NCBI GenBank assembly: GCA_964559835.1
Contig: CAZLJE010000050.1
Span: 1 to 28,390 of the forward strand
Length of the DNA stretch: 28,390 bases
Direction of reading: 5' to 3'
Source: DAISJI01 sp964559835
Lineage (GTDB): Bacteria > Acidobacteriota > Terriglobia > Terriglobales > Acidobacteriaceae
The notes under the pieces were generated by a model. The model saw nothing but the letters and a program-made list of their open reading frames with translations, searched no databases and was not told where the DNA came from. Below, one piece after another: positions 16,201 through 22,666 of the stretch (its first letter is position 1; each line of letters starts with the position of its first letter). Both the position numbers and the translations under genes were made by a program.

Positions 16201-16969
16201 CGTTCGGCGCCACATTCTTCACGCCCGCCAGCTTTGTGCCCGTAATCGTTACGTCAACGGTCGCACCCGGAAGCGCGCTCACGGGCGACATTGCGGCGAT
16301 GATGGCCGGCTCGGTGTCCTGGATGAGTTGCTGGATCTGTGCCGGAGTCGCGTTCTGGGGCGGCGTAGGCGCCTTGCCGGCGCTGACGGTGGTGGTCAAA
16401 CCGGGCGCGCACTGCACGCTGCCGGCGATGTTCGGGTCGGAGTTAGAAACCTGCACGAGTCCGGAAATGCAGATGAAGGTCGTGACGCCGGGAGTGGAAG
16501 CGTCGGTGCCGAAGTCGGTGCCGATGACGCCCGCGACGGCCGTGGGAGTACGCAATTCGAAACTGCCACCCTGGCGCGTGACCTTCGCGACTTCCGCGCG
16601 GATGCGGCCGTACTGCAACGCCAGCGCGGTCTGCTGCGAGCGGGCATCATGCTTGACGATGCGCAGTTCCGCCTGCGAACCGAGCGATAGGATCGACTGG
16701 TCGGCGAGCGTGATGCGGGCGCGGCCGCCGCGTTCGGTCTTGATGTTGTCGTTCCAGATGATCTCGTCGCCCTTCTTGGCGTCGCTGGTGACCATTGCCT
16801 TGCCGGCGCCACGCTGGATGCGCGCGATCGGCAGCAGGGCGGTGATCATTCCGGCCTTCTCGGCCTTGGTGGGCGCCGGGGCCGGTGGTGCGGCCGCGGC
16901 TGCCGGAAGCACAAAACCCAGCATCAGCATTGCGACGGTCAGGAGCGGCAGTCGTTGCTTCGTCGTCAT
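10256..16969 (-). CDS. Giant exported FecR / IPT / NTF2-like / CARDB protein
   Basis: A 2237-residue secreted protein. Order: signal peptide (1-26); FecR domain (about 45-170) with the motif RTPTAVAGVIGTDF; an IPT/TIG-like Ig domain (about 225-310); a Gln/Asn-rich helical, probably coiled-coil region (about 320-480); a PKD-like segment (about 485-595); an NTF2-like domain (about 600-720, ending KGWRIVDFQG); then many Ig-like beta units, of which at least three look like CARDB (near 735-850, 1050-1180 and 1440-1560, with QNTG, QNVG and QNNG motifs); and a C-terminal domain ending in VLNVPGM. I see no LPXTG or other sorting signal. In classical systems FecR is an anti-sigma regulator, but here it is periplasmic and lacks a sigma-binding N-terminus. 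It lies between a CHASE2 cyclase and an NTF2-like gene in one operon, so it may be the ligand or scaffold for the CHASE2 sensor. Domain borders are approximate. Confidence 0.85.
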   Translation of the reverse strand: MTTKQRLPLLTVAMLMLGFVLPAAAAAPPAPAPTKAEKAGMITALLPIARIQRGAGKAMVTSDAKKGDEIIWNDNIKTERGGRARITLADQSILSLGSQAELRIVKHDARSQQTALALQYGRIRAEVAKVTRQGGSFELRTPTAVAGVIGTDFGTDASTPGVTTFICISGLVQVSNSDPNIAGSVQCAPGLTTTVSAGKAPTPPQNATPAQIQQLIQDTEPAIIAAMSPVSALPGATVDVTITGTKLAGVKNVAPNGTGLTTTLVGTPTDTSVTVHVVVAANAQPGPQMITLSKNSGAASAAMFTVMAPPVAAQSGDLKKPYVDQITQEGQTTRGSLSSYIAAVQQEADQALQQLQQNNQANVNISNASSAFTSQVSMMQDAITTAGQQIDSAVLQAGSTFEQQYNAIYQALLQRHPDGAPDQQFNDALQALFNSINGSLGNTFTAITSNLKSVVSTVNTNIAQTQQTFLQTIIAASNRPEPKVNSFERSIDLGAAFGGPGVSALDASSSKALGGASIASYNWVLCDSSYKPGQFGVPLPGTATAGCNPLSGYTSTSADFAFPTCNLVPGDYIARITVTDTNNTASAMDVKVHVLPPTYDDPPTVVRNLAQAYMGLQQNNFLTYFDETGYSGFTALQQNIQTTFPLLSSVIINTVVSQSNVTCNDATVRADWAQKFRFKSDPTIELVRTEQLSTRMVRQPGKGWRIVDFQGDNGTAPPGPIVTDSAQPNLVVTAVFPSYASGTSVDPPVPPGAQSFTAFIQNTGAADFSSATVVHFELRDSTNAVIGTGVDVPLPVPLATGGSATVQASLNVPTLAPGTKFSVVANVNPSATGETRYDDNTATEELILGTPVKLAQVASPALQVGGAAGALTVSVSAGASVTITLPTGITTADPLTQTVAAAGNVTWNLVAGFAATAGANQTLTVTANAGIPVSLTATYSVTAPAFTQTVIPSLISGGAAQALIVTVNVPGSYTLVLPSGVTTTSANPQTITGANGGTLTWNIQTSFTAATGTGLFANITSGIYSFAAKYNNAGQPNYIITSVTFASHTAPYTGANALQVGESTSVVAVIQNVGNASPTGSITTVATCVPSNPNDTTSCQGGGNPTTTVAAPAAGQSVTASMPANFNGMVPGSFTGTVTLTTAIAQSSTADDTLSLGFDVTDFVVTVQNALSPQNILPGTSQVFTVLVTTFGTTPYPVSLSASGAYTGVTYLPSITSASNGGTAAFTVTASGSTPVGAFGATITGANHGVTRPAVEPFLVMSPSIVSTNLFLNDANNPLEIQMGNTTPADVSLKLSGAAFSGTATLIPPTSVVGFTTNVNPTTSILANGTFDLTVSASTSATTVVTPMVLTAQLPNTNPSLSISYTLYVKAIGLADLAVLSATPSFNFSGAPWIDGQGVDWSVTVQNNGSSSTVGGETVTVEVNGFVAGSNNFDSANQLRILAPGASQTITVHAVAPDVHGNSAFGPQTVSGRVRVQPQPNGETNYTNNSFAISVPMANWHVAVNQATPVQVITSASGGSASVFFTGAVDGSSSANYPGLNFVPSQGQVSSSFTMSNFAVPPDIACGDVLVPANSTLCATVATSNGTLQPGPYFAQLIITLTDAVTGTTTRRQATVPLQVNTGTGGANALLASSANNCSGTSCNGTTGSTVQINGGLSEQFSVTLTMTCTNPLNGQQTSCAGVADLAIHDAVNTETTPLGPTSAIATNTPLVLRVAAATDPAGNIATGPASGYAIGINGVQHNVARPSTSQSPDPVGTVVPFSINVGDLDVTANTGANSCTGVPFNGTPLQLSVQWTSLGGFNASSLSYQWEDGNHSAVGASPLSFSNPSGTLSYSGGYSPVTFTLTNTQAKDGVSPYFLAVTISNGTSTATKYFPFYFDVSLGQNFCGAVASARGYSMVRGSWSRSAVGGISPLASIASPAASAGSDVHISASDVSFTPSMPKVGDAVQVQFRASNPGDADAKALPIALQINGIIVASDTFDVPRGHTVLGGLSWTATAEVLRRMVSSDVRRPAAKGRTAEDSTSGDSALVGTVPLQAAVVVDPQHLTKQKTALEKSAAISHLTVRGGGSASGIGTAVASGSQRILIELEDGACVGLRLSSGGTMPCGSADLEITIGDLAKSLLSLESLSGVSDVGASFATTRRSSRSEAAYNAQAAGISGHSYSVQLPNGNTAVVNVESVRNPAQLDAKAQALFRASAARVMRNMGDSSAPAGPGDLTGNGTHATVFIVLNVPGM

Positions 16970-17051
16970 TTCTCTGCCCTTCGTTCCCCCCGAAAAACGC
17001 TCCGCGGCAGTTCTTCCGCTGGCGCTTCCGGCCCTTCAGGAATGTTCTCAA

Positions 17052-17117
17052 TCGGGACTCGCGTCCCGAAACTTACCTCGGTAACCCGCGCCGCTTACGC
17101 GCGGACCCTGCCCGAGG
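17052..17117 (-). other. Two hairpins in the cyclase-FecR intergenic leader
   Basis: Within the 184-bp gap, TCGGGAC/GTCCCGA (17052-17069) forms a perfect 7-bp stem. CCTCGG/CCGAGG (17076-17117) encloses a CCGCGC/GCGCGG inner stem. Neither is followed by a U tract on the minus strand. They could set mRNA stability or differential expression inside the operon. I see no known riboswitch core. Confidence 0.45.
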
Positions 17118-17153
17118 TAGCTGCCCAAACTTCCCTGGTCCCTGGACTTGGCC

Positions 17154-19571
17154 CTACTTCTCCGTGGCCACGAATACGCCGTCCCACGTGGGGTCAGGCG
17201 TCTCCATCCGCTTCTTGTGCGAACGCTTCAAGAACGCATGCGACGGGCCGTCATCCGGATATCGGGAAAGCAATCCTTCGAACCTCTGGATCGCCTCATC
17301 CCACGCCTGCCGGTAATACGCGTCACTTGCACCCGTCCAATGCGTAAGCAGGTCGCTGTATTTGCCAGCATCCTTCGCGAAGGCCATGAGTTCGTAGATC
17401 TTCACCGGCTTCAGCTTGCCCTTCACGCGGATCCGGTCGAGGTCGCGGCAGACGAACTCGTTCTTTACTTGTTCGTAGGTGAAGTCGCTGATGATGCGCG
17501 CCGTGTGGTACTCCTTATTCTGTCCTTCGAGACGCGATGCCACATTGACCGGGTCTCCTATGACAGACCACGCGAATCTCTTGGTCGACCCCAGATTCCC
17601 CACACTGACCACACCGGTGTTGATCCCGATACCGATCTCGATCGGCTTTTTCTTCTCAATCTCCCATTTAAGGTTCAACTCTTCGAGCCGGGACTTCATG
17701 TCGAGCGCGGCTGAGCAGGCCCGGATGGCGTGGTCCTCCTGCGGGTAGGGCGAACCCCAGAACGCCATCAACGCGTCCCCGATGTATTTGTCCAAGGTGC
17801 CCCAACGCTTGAAAACGATGTCGGTCATATCACCCAGGTACTCGTTGAGGAGGTGTACCAGTTCATCCGCCGTGAGTCCTTCGGAGATCGTCGTGAACTG
17901 GCGGATATCGCTGAACATGACGGTCAGTTCCTTCGACTCGCCGCCGACCTTGAAATACCTTGCGGGGTCATTCTCCATCAGCTTGATGACGCCCGGCGCG
18001 ACGTAGCGCTCGAACCGCGTGCGCATCTTCCGCTTCTCGCGCTCCTCGAAGATCATGCGGAAGCTGGTGATGGCGCCGTAGTCCACCACCAGCGTCCCCG
18101 CCGGGATGACCAGCGACAACCACATGCCCCAGTGCGCGAAAGCGAGGTATGTCAGGCCGAAGTACGCGGCCAGGGCGGCAATCATGCTGCATGTGGACCA
18201 TAACGGCCTCAGGCGGGCGAACGCGTAACCCATGCCCAGGCCGAACGCCACGATGAACAGGATGTCGAGAACTTCCTCATTCGCCCCACGCTTCAGGAAT
18301 CCACGCCCCGGCTTGTCTCCGTTGAGCATGTTGTCCAGCACGTTGGCGTGAAGTTCGACTCCCATGAAGTCGCTGGACTGGAACGGCATCGGGCGCAAGT
18401 CGCCGATACCGATAGCGGTCGGGCCCATCAGCACGATCTTCCCCGCGAACCGCGAGGGAGCGCACGGTTCCTTGCCGTCGATGACGTCCGCCATCGAGCA
18501 GTGCGGATACGTCTTGAACGGTCCGGCGAAATTGATGAGGAAACTGCCGTCCGGCTCGGTCGGGAAGGTGTACGGGCCGACTTCAATATTGCCCAGCCCG
18601 ACCGCCGCCATATTGCCGACCATGCTCTGGTCTTTAATGTTCTCCGCGACTCTCAGCATCTCCAGCGGCAGCGAGGGATACCACTGGCACTCGCCGATCG
18701 GCGCGCTCGCGCAATCTTCCTGGTGGTAGCGGATCAGGCTCAGCGCGCGCCGGTAAATGCCGTCGCGATCGGGGTTGTAATTGAAGAAGCCGTACGACTT
18801 CGCCGCTTCCGCCAGCACGCGCAGGTTCGGCTCGATGCCGTACATGACCGGACCTTCATGGCCGGTTGCGGGGTTGTTCCACGCCTTGGAAAGATCGAAG
18901 TCCTTGTCCTGTTTCTTTTCCGGGCGGACTTGCGGGAACGGATGGTCGGAAAGGACGTACAGGTAATCCTGCGCCGTCTTGACATCCATGGCCTTGGCAC
19001 GCTCGGCGTCGAGGAAGATATGACCGAGAACGACGTTGCCGGCCTTCTTCATCGAATCGGCGAGGATCGCATCGTTATCGCTGCTCTTCTCGATGGCGCG
19101 GATCTTCTCCACGACGGCGGGCGAGGAGGTCGCGAATTCCGTTTCCAGTTTCTTCAGCGCTTCGACAGCCGAGTTCTTCTCCGGCGTGGGGAAGTCGAAG
19201 TCGAATCCGATAACGCGCGGACCGCCGGAGGCGATCTTGTCCACCGCCTGCGCGTAGTAATTGCGCGCGATCGGGAACGAGCCGACGCGTTGCAGTGTCT
19301 TTTCGTCGAGACCGACGATAATGATGCGATCGTCGACGGGCCGGAGCCCGCGGGCGCGGAAGCGCGCGTCCAAGGAACGCACCTCGATCGTCTCCAAGAA
19401 CGTGAGCGCGGCCCGGCGCTGCAATCCGGTCACGACAAACAGGTACAGCGCTAACGCCCCCAGCGTCACCAGGACGGCGATCGCGGCGTCCACTCGCTTG
19501 GCCGGGACCTTGCCGACAATATCGGCAAATCTCCCCCACAGCTCGCCGATCTTCTTCAGCACCAGTTTCAT
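17154..19571 (-). CDS. CHASE2-transmembrane class III adenylyl cyclase
   Basis: An 805-residue receptor cyclase. TM1 (about 29-49) is followed by a periplasmic CHASE2 domain (about 60-430: RSLDARFRARG and IIIVGLDEKTL at its start, GKIVLMGPTAIGIGDLRPMP near its end), then three TM segments (about 435-452, 460-479, 484-503). The cytosolic cyclase domain (about 545-725) has metal Asp555 (FSDIR) and Asp599 (KYIGD), purine-contact Lys595, Ser669 in place of the canonical Asp, Asn676 and Arg680 (VNVASR). The Lys/Ser pair resembles class IIIb adenylyl cyclases, so cAMP is the likely product. The C-terminal part (about 735-785) looks TPR-like. The start overlaps the stop of the beta-barrel gene (ATGA), so the two are translationally coupled. 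CHASE2 ligands are unknown; the adjacent FecR protein is a candidate partner. Confidence 0.93.
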   Translation of the reverse strand: MKLVLKKIGELWGRFADIVGKVPAKRVDAAIAVLVTLGALALYLFVVTGLQRRAALTFLETIEVRSLDARFRARGLRPVDDRIIIVGLDEKTLQRVGSFPIARNYYAQAVDKIASGGPRVIGFDFDFPTPEKNSAVEALKKLETEFATSSPAVVEKIRAIEKSSDNDAILADSMKKAGNVVLGHIFLDAERAKAMDVKTAQDYLYVLSDHPFPQVRPEKKQDKDFDLSKAWNNPATGHEGPVMYGIEPNLRVLAEAAKSYGFFNYNPDRDGIYRRALSLIRYHQEDCASAPIGECQWYPSLPLEMLRVAENIKDQSMVGNMAAVGLGNIEVGPYTFPTEPDGSFLINFAGPFKTYPHCSMADVIDGKEPCAPSRFAGKIVLMGPTAIGIGDLRPMPFQSSDFMGVELHANVLDNMLNGDKPGRGFLKRGANEEVLDILFIVAFGLGMGYAFARLRPLWSTCSMIAALAAYFGLTYLAFAHWGMWLSLVIPAGTLVVDYGAITSFRMIFEEREKRKMRTRFERYVAPGVIKLMENDPARYFKVGGESKELTVMFSDIRQFTTISEGLTADELVHLLNEYLGDMTDIVFKRWGTLDKYIGDALMAFWGSPYPQEDHAIRACSAALDMKSRLEELNLKWEIEKKKPIEIGIGINTGVVSVGNLGSTKRFAWSVIGDPVNVASRLEGQNKEYHTARIISDFTYEQVKNEFVCRDLDRIRVKGKLKPVKIYELMAFAKDAGKYSDLLTHWTGASDAYYRQAWDEAIQRFEGLLSRYPDDGPSHAFLKRSHKKRMETPDPTWDGVFVATEK

Positions 19572-21778
19572 CGCGCCCGTTTTCCGAATTTGTAGACGAA
19601 GGTCACGCCCAGCAAACGCTCGTCAAAGTTGATGGGGTTCAGCGGCCCGCCCGGCGCGTATCCCGCCAGGTTCTGGTCCGTCGGCCCGCTGAAGTAGAAG
19701 TTGCTGTTGCGCTCGAAGGAGACGATGAACAGCTTGTTCTCGTCGTTCGCGATCTTGTACGTGATGTTCGCGCGGTAAGTCGGGCGGCTGTAGCCCGCCG
19801 GCGACGGTATCGATGCCTGCATCGTCGGCCGCGGATTGAGAGCCGTCGGCACAGGGCAGGGCGGCGTTGTAGCGGTCGTGCAGAGCTGGGTCAATTTGCC
19901 CGGCGTGGTGTCGGTCGCGGTCGCGGTGCGGAATTGCAATTCGACGATGAACCAGCGCGGCGCTTCCACGTACATCGACGCCGTCACCAGGCGGTTGTTG
20001 TCGTGCTCGAGCAGCAGCAGGTCGATCGGGTTCAGGTACTGCGCATAGCTGGCGGGAAGCACGTAGGAATCCGGGTCAAGCCGATGGTTCTGGCGCTCGA
20101 GTTCATACCGGATGGAGGGGTTGACGTGCCAGCCGGCAAAATCGTAGATCCCACGAATGCCGCCGTAGATGCGGTCTGTGTTCGTAGTGCCGCTGGCCAC
20201 GAGACGGTCGATCTGCTGGCGCCGCTCGTAGCCGATGGTCAGGAACGTCGTCTTGACCGGCAGCGTCATCTCTACGTACGGCTGGCGCTGGAAGCGGTCG
20301 ATGCAGACCATGCCCGGTCCGGCGCTTTGCGCGACGCATCCGGCCACGATGGCCCGGCCCGTAGTCAGGTTTGTCACGGGGTCGACGATCGGGTTGTACA
20401 TGGCCGTGCTGTTGAAGCCATCGACGATCCGGTGCCGGTATCCGATCTCGAATACGGCCTTGCGGTAGAACCCGAGGTCGTGGAACATCAGCCGGCCTTC
20501 CGGCCCCCACAGCGTCTTCTCGTAATTGTTCTGCCCCTTGAGGTCGTCGTTGGAGCGCCGCATCGTGCCGTCGACCGTCAGCCAGTCGGACACGTCGTAT
20601 GAGACGCGGAACAGGAAATCCTGCAGGTCCGAGATCTGCCGCGCGTTGATCGACGTGAACGTCGGCTGGTAACGGACATAGGAGGTGCGGAACGTCCACT
20701 TATGATGTCGCCACGACGCGTCGAAGCGTCCGCCCCAGTCGCCCTGGAGACCCAGGCCCGGCGTAGGCATGCGCGAATCGCAGGGCGCAATGCAATTAAC
20801 ACCGCGGATATCGAAGTTCGTGGCCGAGTACGCGAACTCCGAATCCATGCGGAACATGCCCTTCTGCCACTTCAGGTCCACTGAACCGACGCGGTTCGCC
20901 ACCGGCAGCGGCGCGGTGTTGAAGGGCTGGTCGCGGCGGGAGAAGGTCAGGTCGTCGCTGCTCGAGAAGTTGAACCCGAGCGCCGAGTCGCGGGTGAACG
21001 CGTATTCCAGCCGCGCGCCCGAAACCAGCGACGTGAACGGGCGCCCGCACATCGGATCGACCGTGAACCCCGGCGGTGGGGTCGTGATGTTCGGGGCGCA
21101 CTTCGTGGAATTGAGATCGGGCTGCTCCTTGAACAACGATCCGTAACGGTCGATGAACACGCCCGCGACCGTGGAAAGCTTCCATGCATTCCCGATCCGG
21201 TTGGCCGACGTCAAGCCCTTGACGTTCTGGTTGAAGGTAAGGCGGGAGTAGTTCACCAGCGCGTCGCCGGCCACGAACTCGTGGCGCGCGTTGAACAACC
21301 GCAAGTACGCTTTGTGGATGCTGTTCTTTTCCGGATCGATGCTGGAGTCGTTGGTAGCGCGGAACATCGACAGGAACTGCAGGCGGTAATCGCTCTGATA
21401 GAAGCGGCGGTCGGTGAAGTAATTGACCTCGGCGAGGTCGTCCTCGCCTTCGTTGTGGAACGAACGCGAACGGCCTTGGGGAGTGCCGCCGATCTGGCTG
21501 TAGCGGGACATCAGCCGGACCTCGCCCAGTTCCTGGTCCTGATCGGAGCCGGTGGCGCCGCTAACGTCGAAGGTCGATGTCTTTGGTTTCTGGCCCTCGG
21601 CCTGCGCCTGCTGCTGTTGCTGCTGCGACGTCGGTTGGTCCGCCAGGGGACTCTGTGGCGCCTGCCCCGGTTGTTGCGGAGCATTTTGGTTACTCTGGGA
21701 AGTCGATGACGAGGTCGATTGTGCCGCAGCAAATGTCGCCAGAATGAGTACGCACACCGCGATTCTCAACAGCCGCAT
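19568..21778 (-). CDS. Outer-membrane beta-barrel protein
   Basis: A 736-residue exported protein. The signal peptide (1-19, cleavage around AAA-QS) is followed by a Gln/Ser/Pro-rich low-complexity segment (20-65, with a run of six Gln). Residues about 75-736 are alternating amphipathic strands rich in Tyr, Arg and Phe (RRFYQSDYRLQFLSMFRA, WKLSTVAGVFIDRYGSLF), with a final strand LLGVTFVYKFGKRAR close to the C-terminus. This is typical of a large outer-membrane barrel. No TonB box or plug domain is evident, so I do not call it a TonB receptor. Family unidentified. It is the first gene of the operon, with a promoter 170 bp upstream, and is coupled to the CHASE2 cyclase. It may export, anchor or display the giant FecR/CARDB protein, but this is inference. 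Confidence 0.8.
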   Translation of the reverse strand: MRLLRIAVCVLILATFAAAQSTSSSTSQSNQNAPQQPGQAPQSPLADQPTSQQQQQQAQAEGQKPKTSTFDVSGATGSDQDQELGEVRLMSRYSQIGGTPQGRSRSFHNEGEDDLAEVNYFTDRRFYQSDYRLQFLSMFRATNDSSIDPEKNSIHKAYLRLFNARHEFVAGDALVNYSRLTFNQNVKGLTSANRIGNAWKLSTVAGVFIDRYGSLFKEQPDLNSTKCAPNITTPPPGFTVDPMCGRPFTSLVSGARLEYAFTRDSALGFNFSSSDDLTFSRRDQPFNTAPLPVANRVGSVDLKWQKGMFRMDSEFAYSATNFDIRGVNCIAPCDSRMPTPGLGLQGDWGGRFDASWRHHKWTFRTSYVRYQPTFTSINARQISDLQDFLFRVSYDVSDWLTVDGTMRRSNDDLKGQNNYEKTLWGPEGRLMFHDLGFYRKAVFEIGYRHRIVDGFNSTAMYNPIVDPVTNLTTGRAIVAGCVAQSAGPGMVCIDRFQRQPYVEMTLPVKTTFLTIGYERRQQIDRLVASGTTNTDRIYGGIRGIYDFAGWHVNPSIRYELERQNHRLDPDSYVLPASYAQYLNPIDLLLLEHDNNRLVTASMYVEAPRWFIVELQFRTATATDTTPGKLTQLCTTATTPPCPVPTALNPRPTMQASIPSPAGYSRPTYRANITYKIANDENKLFIVSFERNSNFYFSGPTDQNLAGYAPGGPLNPINFDERLLGVTFVYKFGKRAR

Positions 21779-21948
21779 CGGACACCTGCACTCTGCCCCA
21801 GGGCGCGGAACACACGTTTCCCTGGGAGTGATTCGTAGTCTGAATTTCTGGGGGAGGATCGACAGCGGACCCGTTTACTGCGTTGACACTAACACTCCAA
21901 CAGCCTTTTAACACTTAATCACTAAGAGCTATTCGGAGTTGCTCCCGG

Positions 21949-21976
21949 ATACTATCGCAAAACCGGGCGAAGTCAA
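21949..21976 (-). promoter_or_regulatory. Promoter of the barrel/cyclase/FecR operon
   Basis: On the minus strand, TTGACT (complement of 21971-21976) and TAGTAT (complement of 21949-21954) are 16 bp apart. The predicted leader is about 165 nt. A hairpin CCCAGGG/CCCTGGG lies near the start codon (about 21797-21826). The remainder of 21779-22063 shows no gene. Confidence 0.55.
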
Positions 21977-22063
21977 CGGTTTCATCGGGCGGCAATTCGC
22001 CTTATCGGGGGAGGGAAAACACCCTGCTAACGTCGCAAGCCAGCGTAAGCCCTGGGTACAACG

Positions 22064-22561
22064 CTACCGTGCGATAAAGCAGCCCACGGCGTCTCCTCTC
22101 ACGCCCCACGTTCTCAACCCAACTTCGCTACGCCATGCGAGGTGATATTCGTTATCTATTGGATCGAAGAGGAGAACGTAGCCGTCGTCTTCAGCCAGGG
22201 TCACGCAGTTGCGAATAAGACCGGCACCCGTCTCGATCTGTTCAGCGGTGTTGCAGACGAGAACTTCTTCCCAGCGCGGTTCAACCAAGCACAAGCGCAT
22301 TGCGTCAAGGTCGGCACGAATCTGTTCGGGAGAAAGCGGCATGCCAATCGCCCCCGCGGGGACTTCATACACGTACTCAGCGATTTCGCGTTCTACGTCC
22401 CGTCGGAGCCGATCGAAGAAATCTCTGTCCGCTGCGTCTGGTCTGGTATTCGTCACGATGGTTTGTGGGATATGTTCGTGATCGATGATATCGCCTTCCC
22501 GGCGAGTGCCCCCGAAGCTTGGCGGGTGGCCCACCCAAGCCGGTGTGTTTGGGTGGGACAC
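22064..22561 (-). CDS. Conserved-looking protein of unknown function
   Basis: A 165-residue soluble protein with no signal peptide or TM segment. The body (about residues 40-165) looks like a real fold: a helix FFDRLRRDVEREIAEYVYEV, the phrase GAIGMPLSPEQIRADLDAM, and strands GYVLLFDPIDNEYHLAWRS. I do not recognise a family. The GTG start has AGAGGA 8 nt upstream, which supports it. However, the first 23 or so residues are encoded by a GGGTGGG palindromic repeat (22530-22557) and may be a recent addition; an internal GTG at 22454-22456 has no ribosome site. It lies upstream of the barrel operon on the same strand but is separated by the promoter at 21949-21976. Confidence 0.6.
   Translation of the reverse strand: MSHPNTPAWVGHPPSFGGTRREGDIIDHEHIPQTIVTNTRPDAADRDFFDRLRRDVEREIAEYVYEVPAGAIGMPLSPEQIRADLDAMRLCLVEPRWEEVLVCNTAEQIETGAGLIRNCVTLAEDDGYVLLFDPIDNEYHLAWRSEVGLRTWGVRGDAVGCFIAR
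22530..22557. repeat. Palindromic hairpin repeat in a gene 5' end
   Basis: CCCACCCAA pairs with TTTGGGTGGG around GCCGGTGTG. It spans codons 2-11 of the 22064-22561 gene, just inside the GTG start. The neighbouring gap 22562-22666 has another GC stem (GGCCGT/ACGGCC near 22641-22664). Confidence 0.65.
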
Positions 22562-22666
22562 GCTGATGTTCCTCTGAAAGACGACTCCTCGGTCGCGTCA
22601 ATCCAGCGGTAGCGAAGCGAGCCCGGTACGCTTTCGCGGAGGCCGTAAGCCCGAGCGGACGGCCCA

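Noticed and set aside
10256..16969. Classical FecR anti-sigma circuit
   Set aside because: No ECF sigma factor or TonB receptor with a plug domain lies in the window, and the FecR domain follows a signal peptide rather than a cytosolic anti-sigma segment.
9900..21600. Long open frames opposite the FecR, cyclase and barrel genes (some over 300 codons, for example near 13826-15865 and 18348-19454)
   Set aside because: They are antisense shadows of high-G+C genes, with no recognisable domains and Arg-rich composition.
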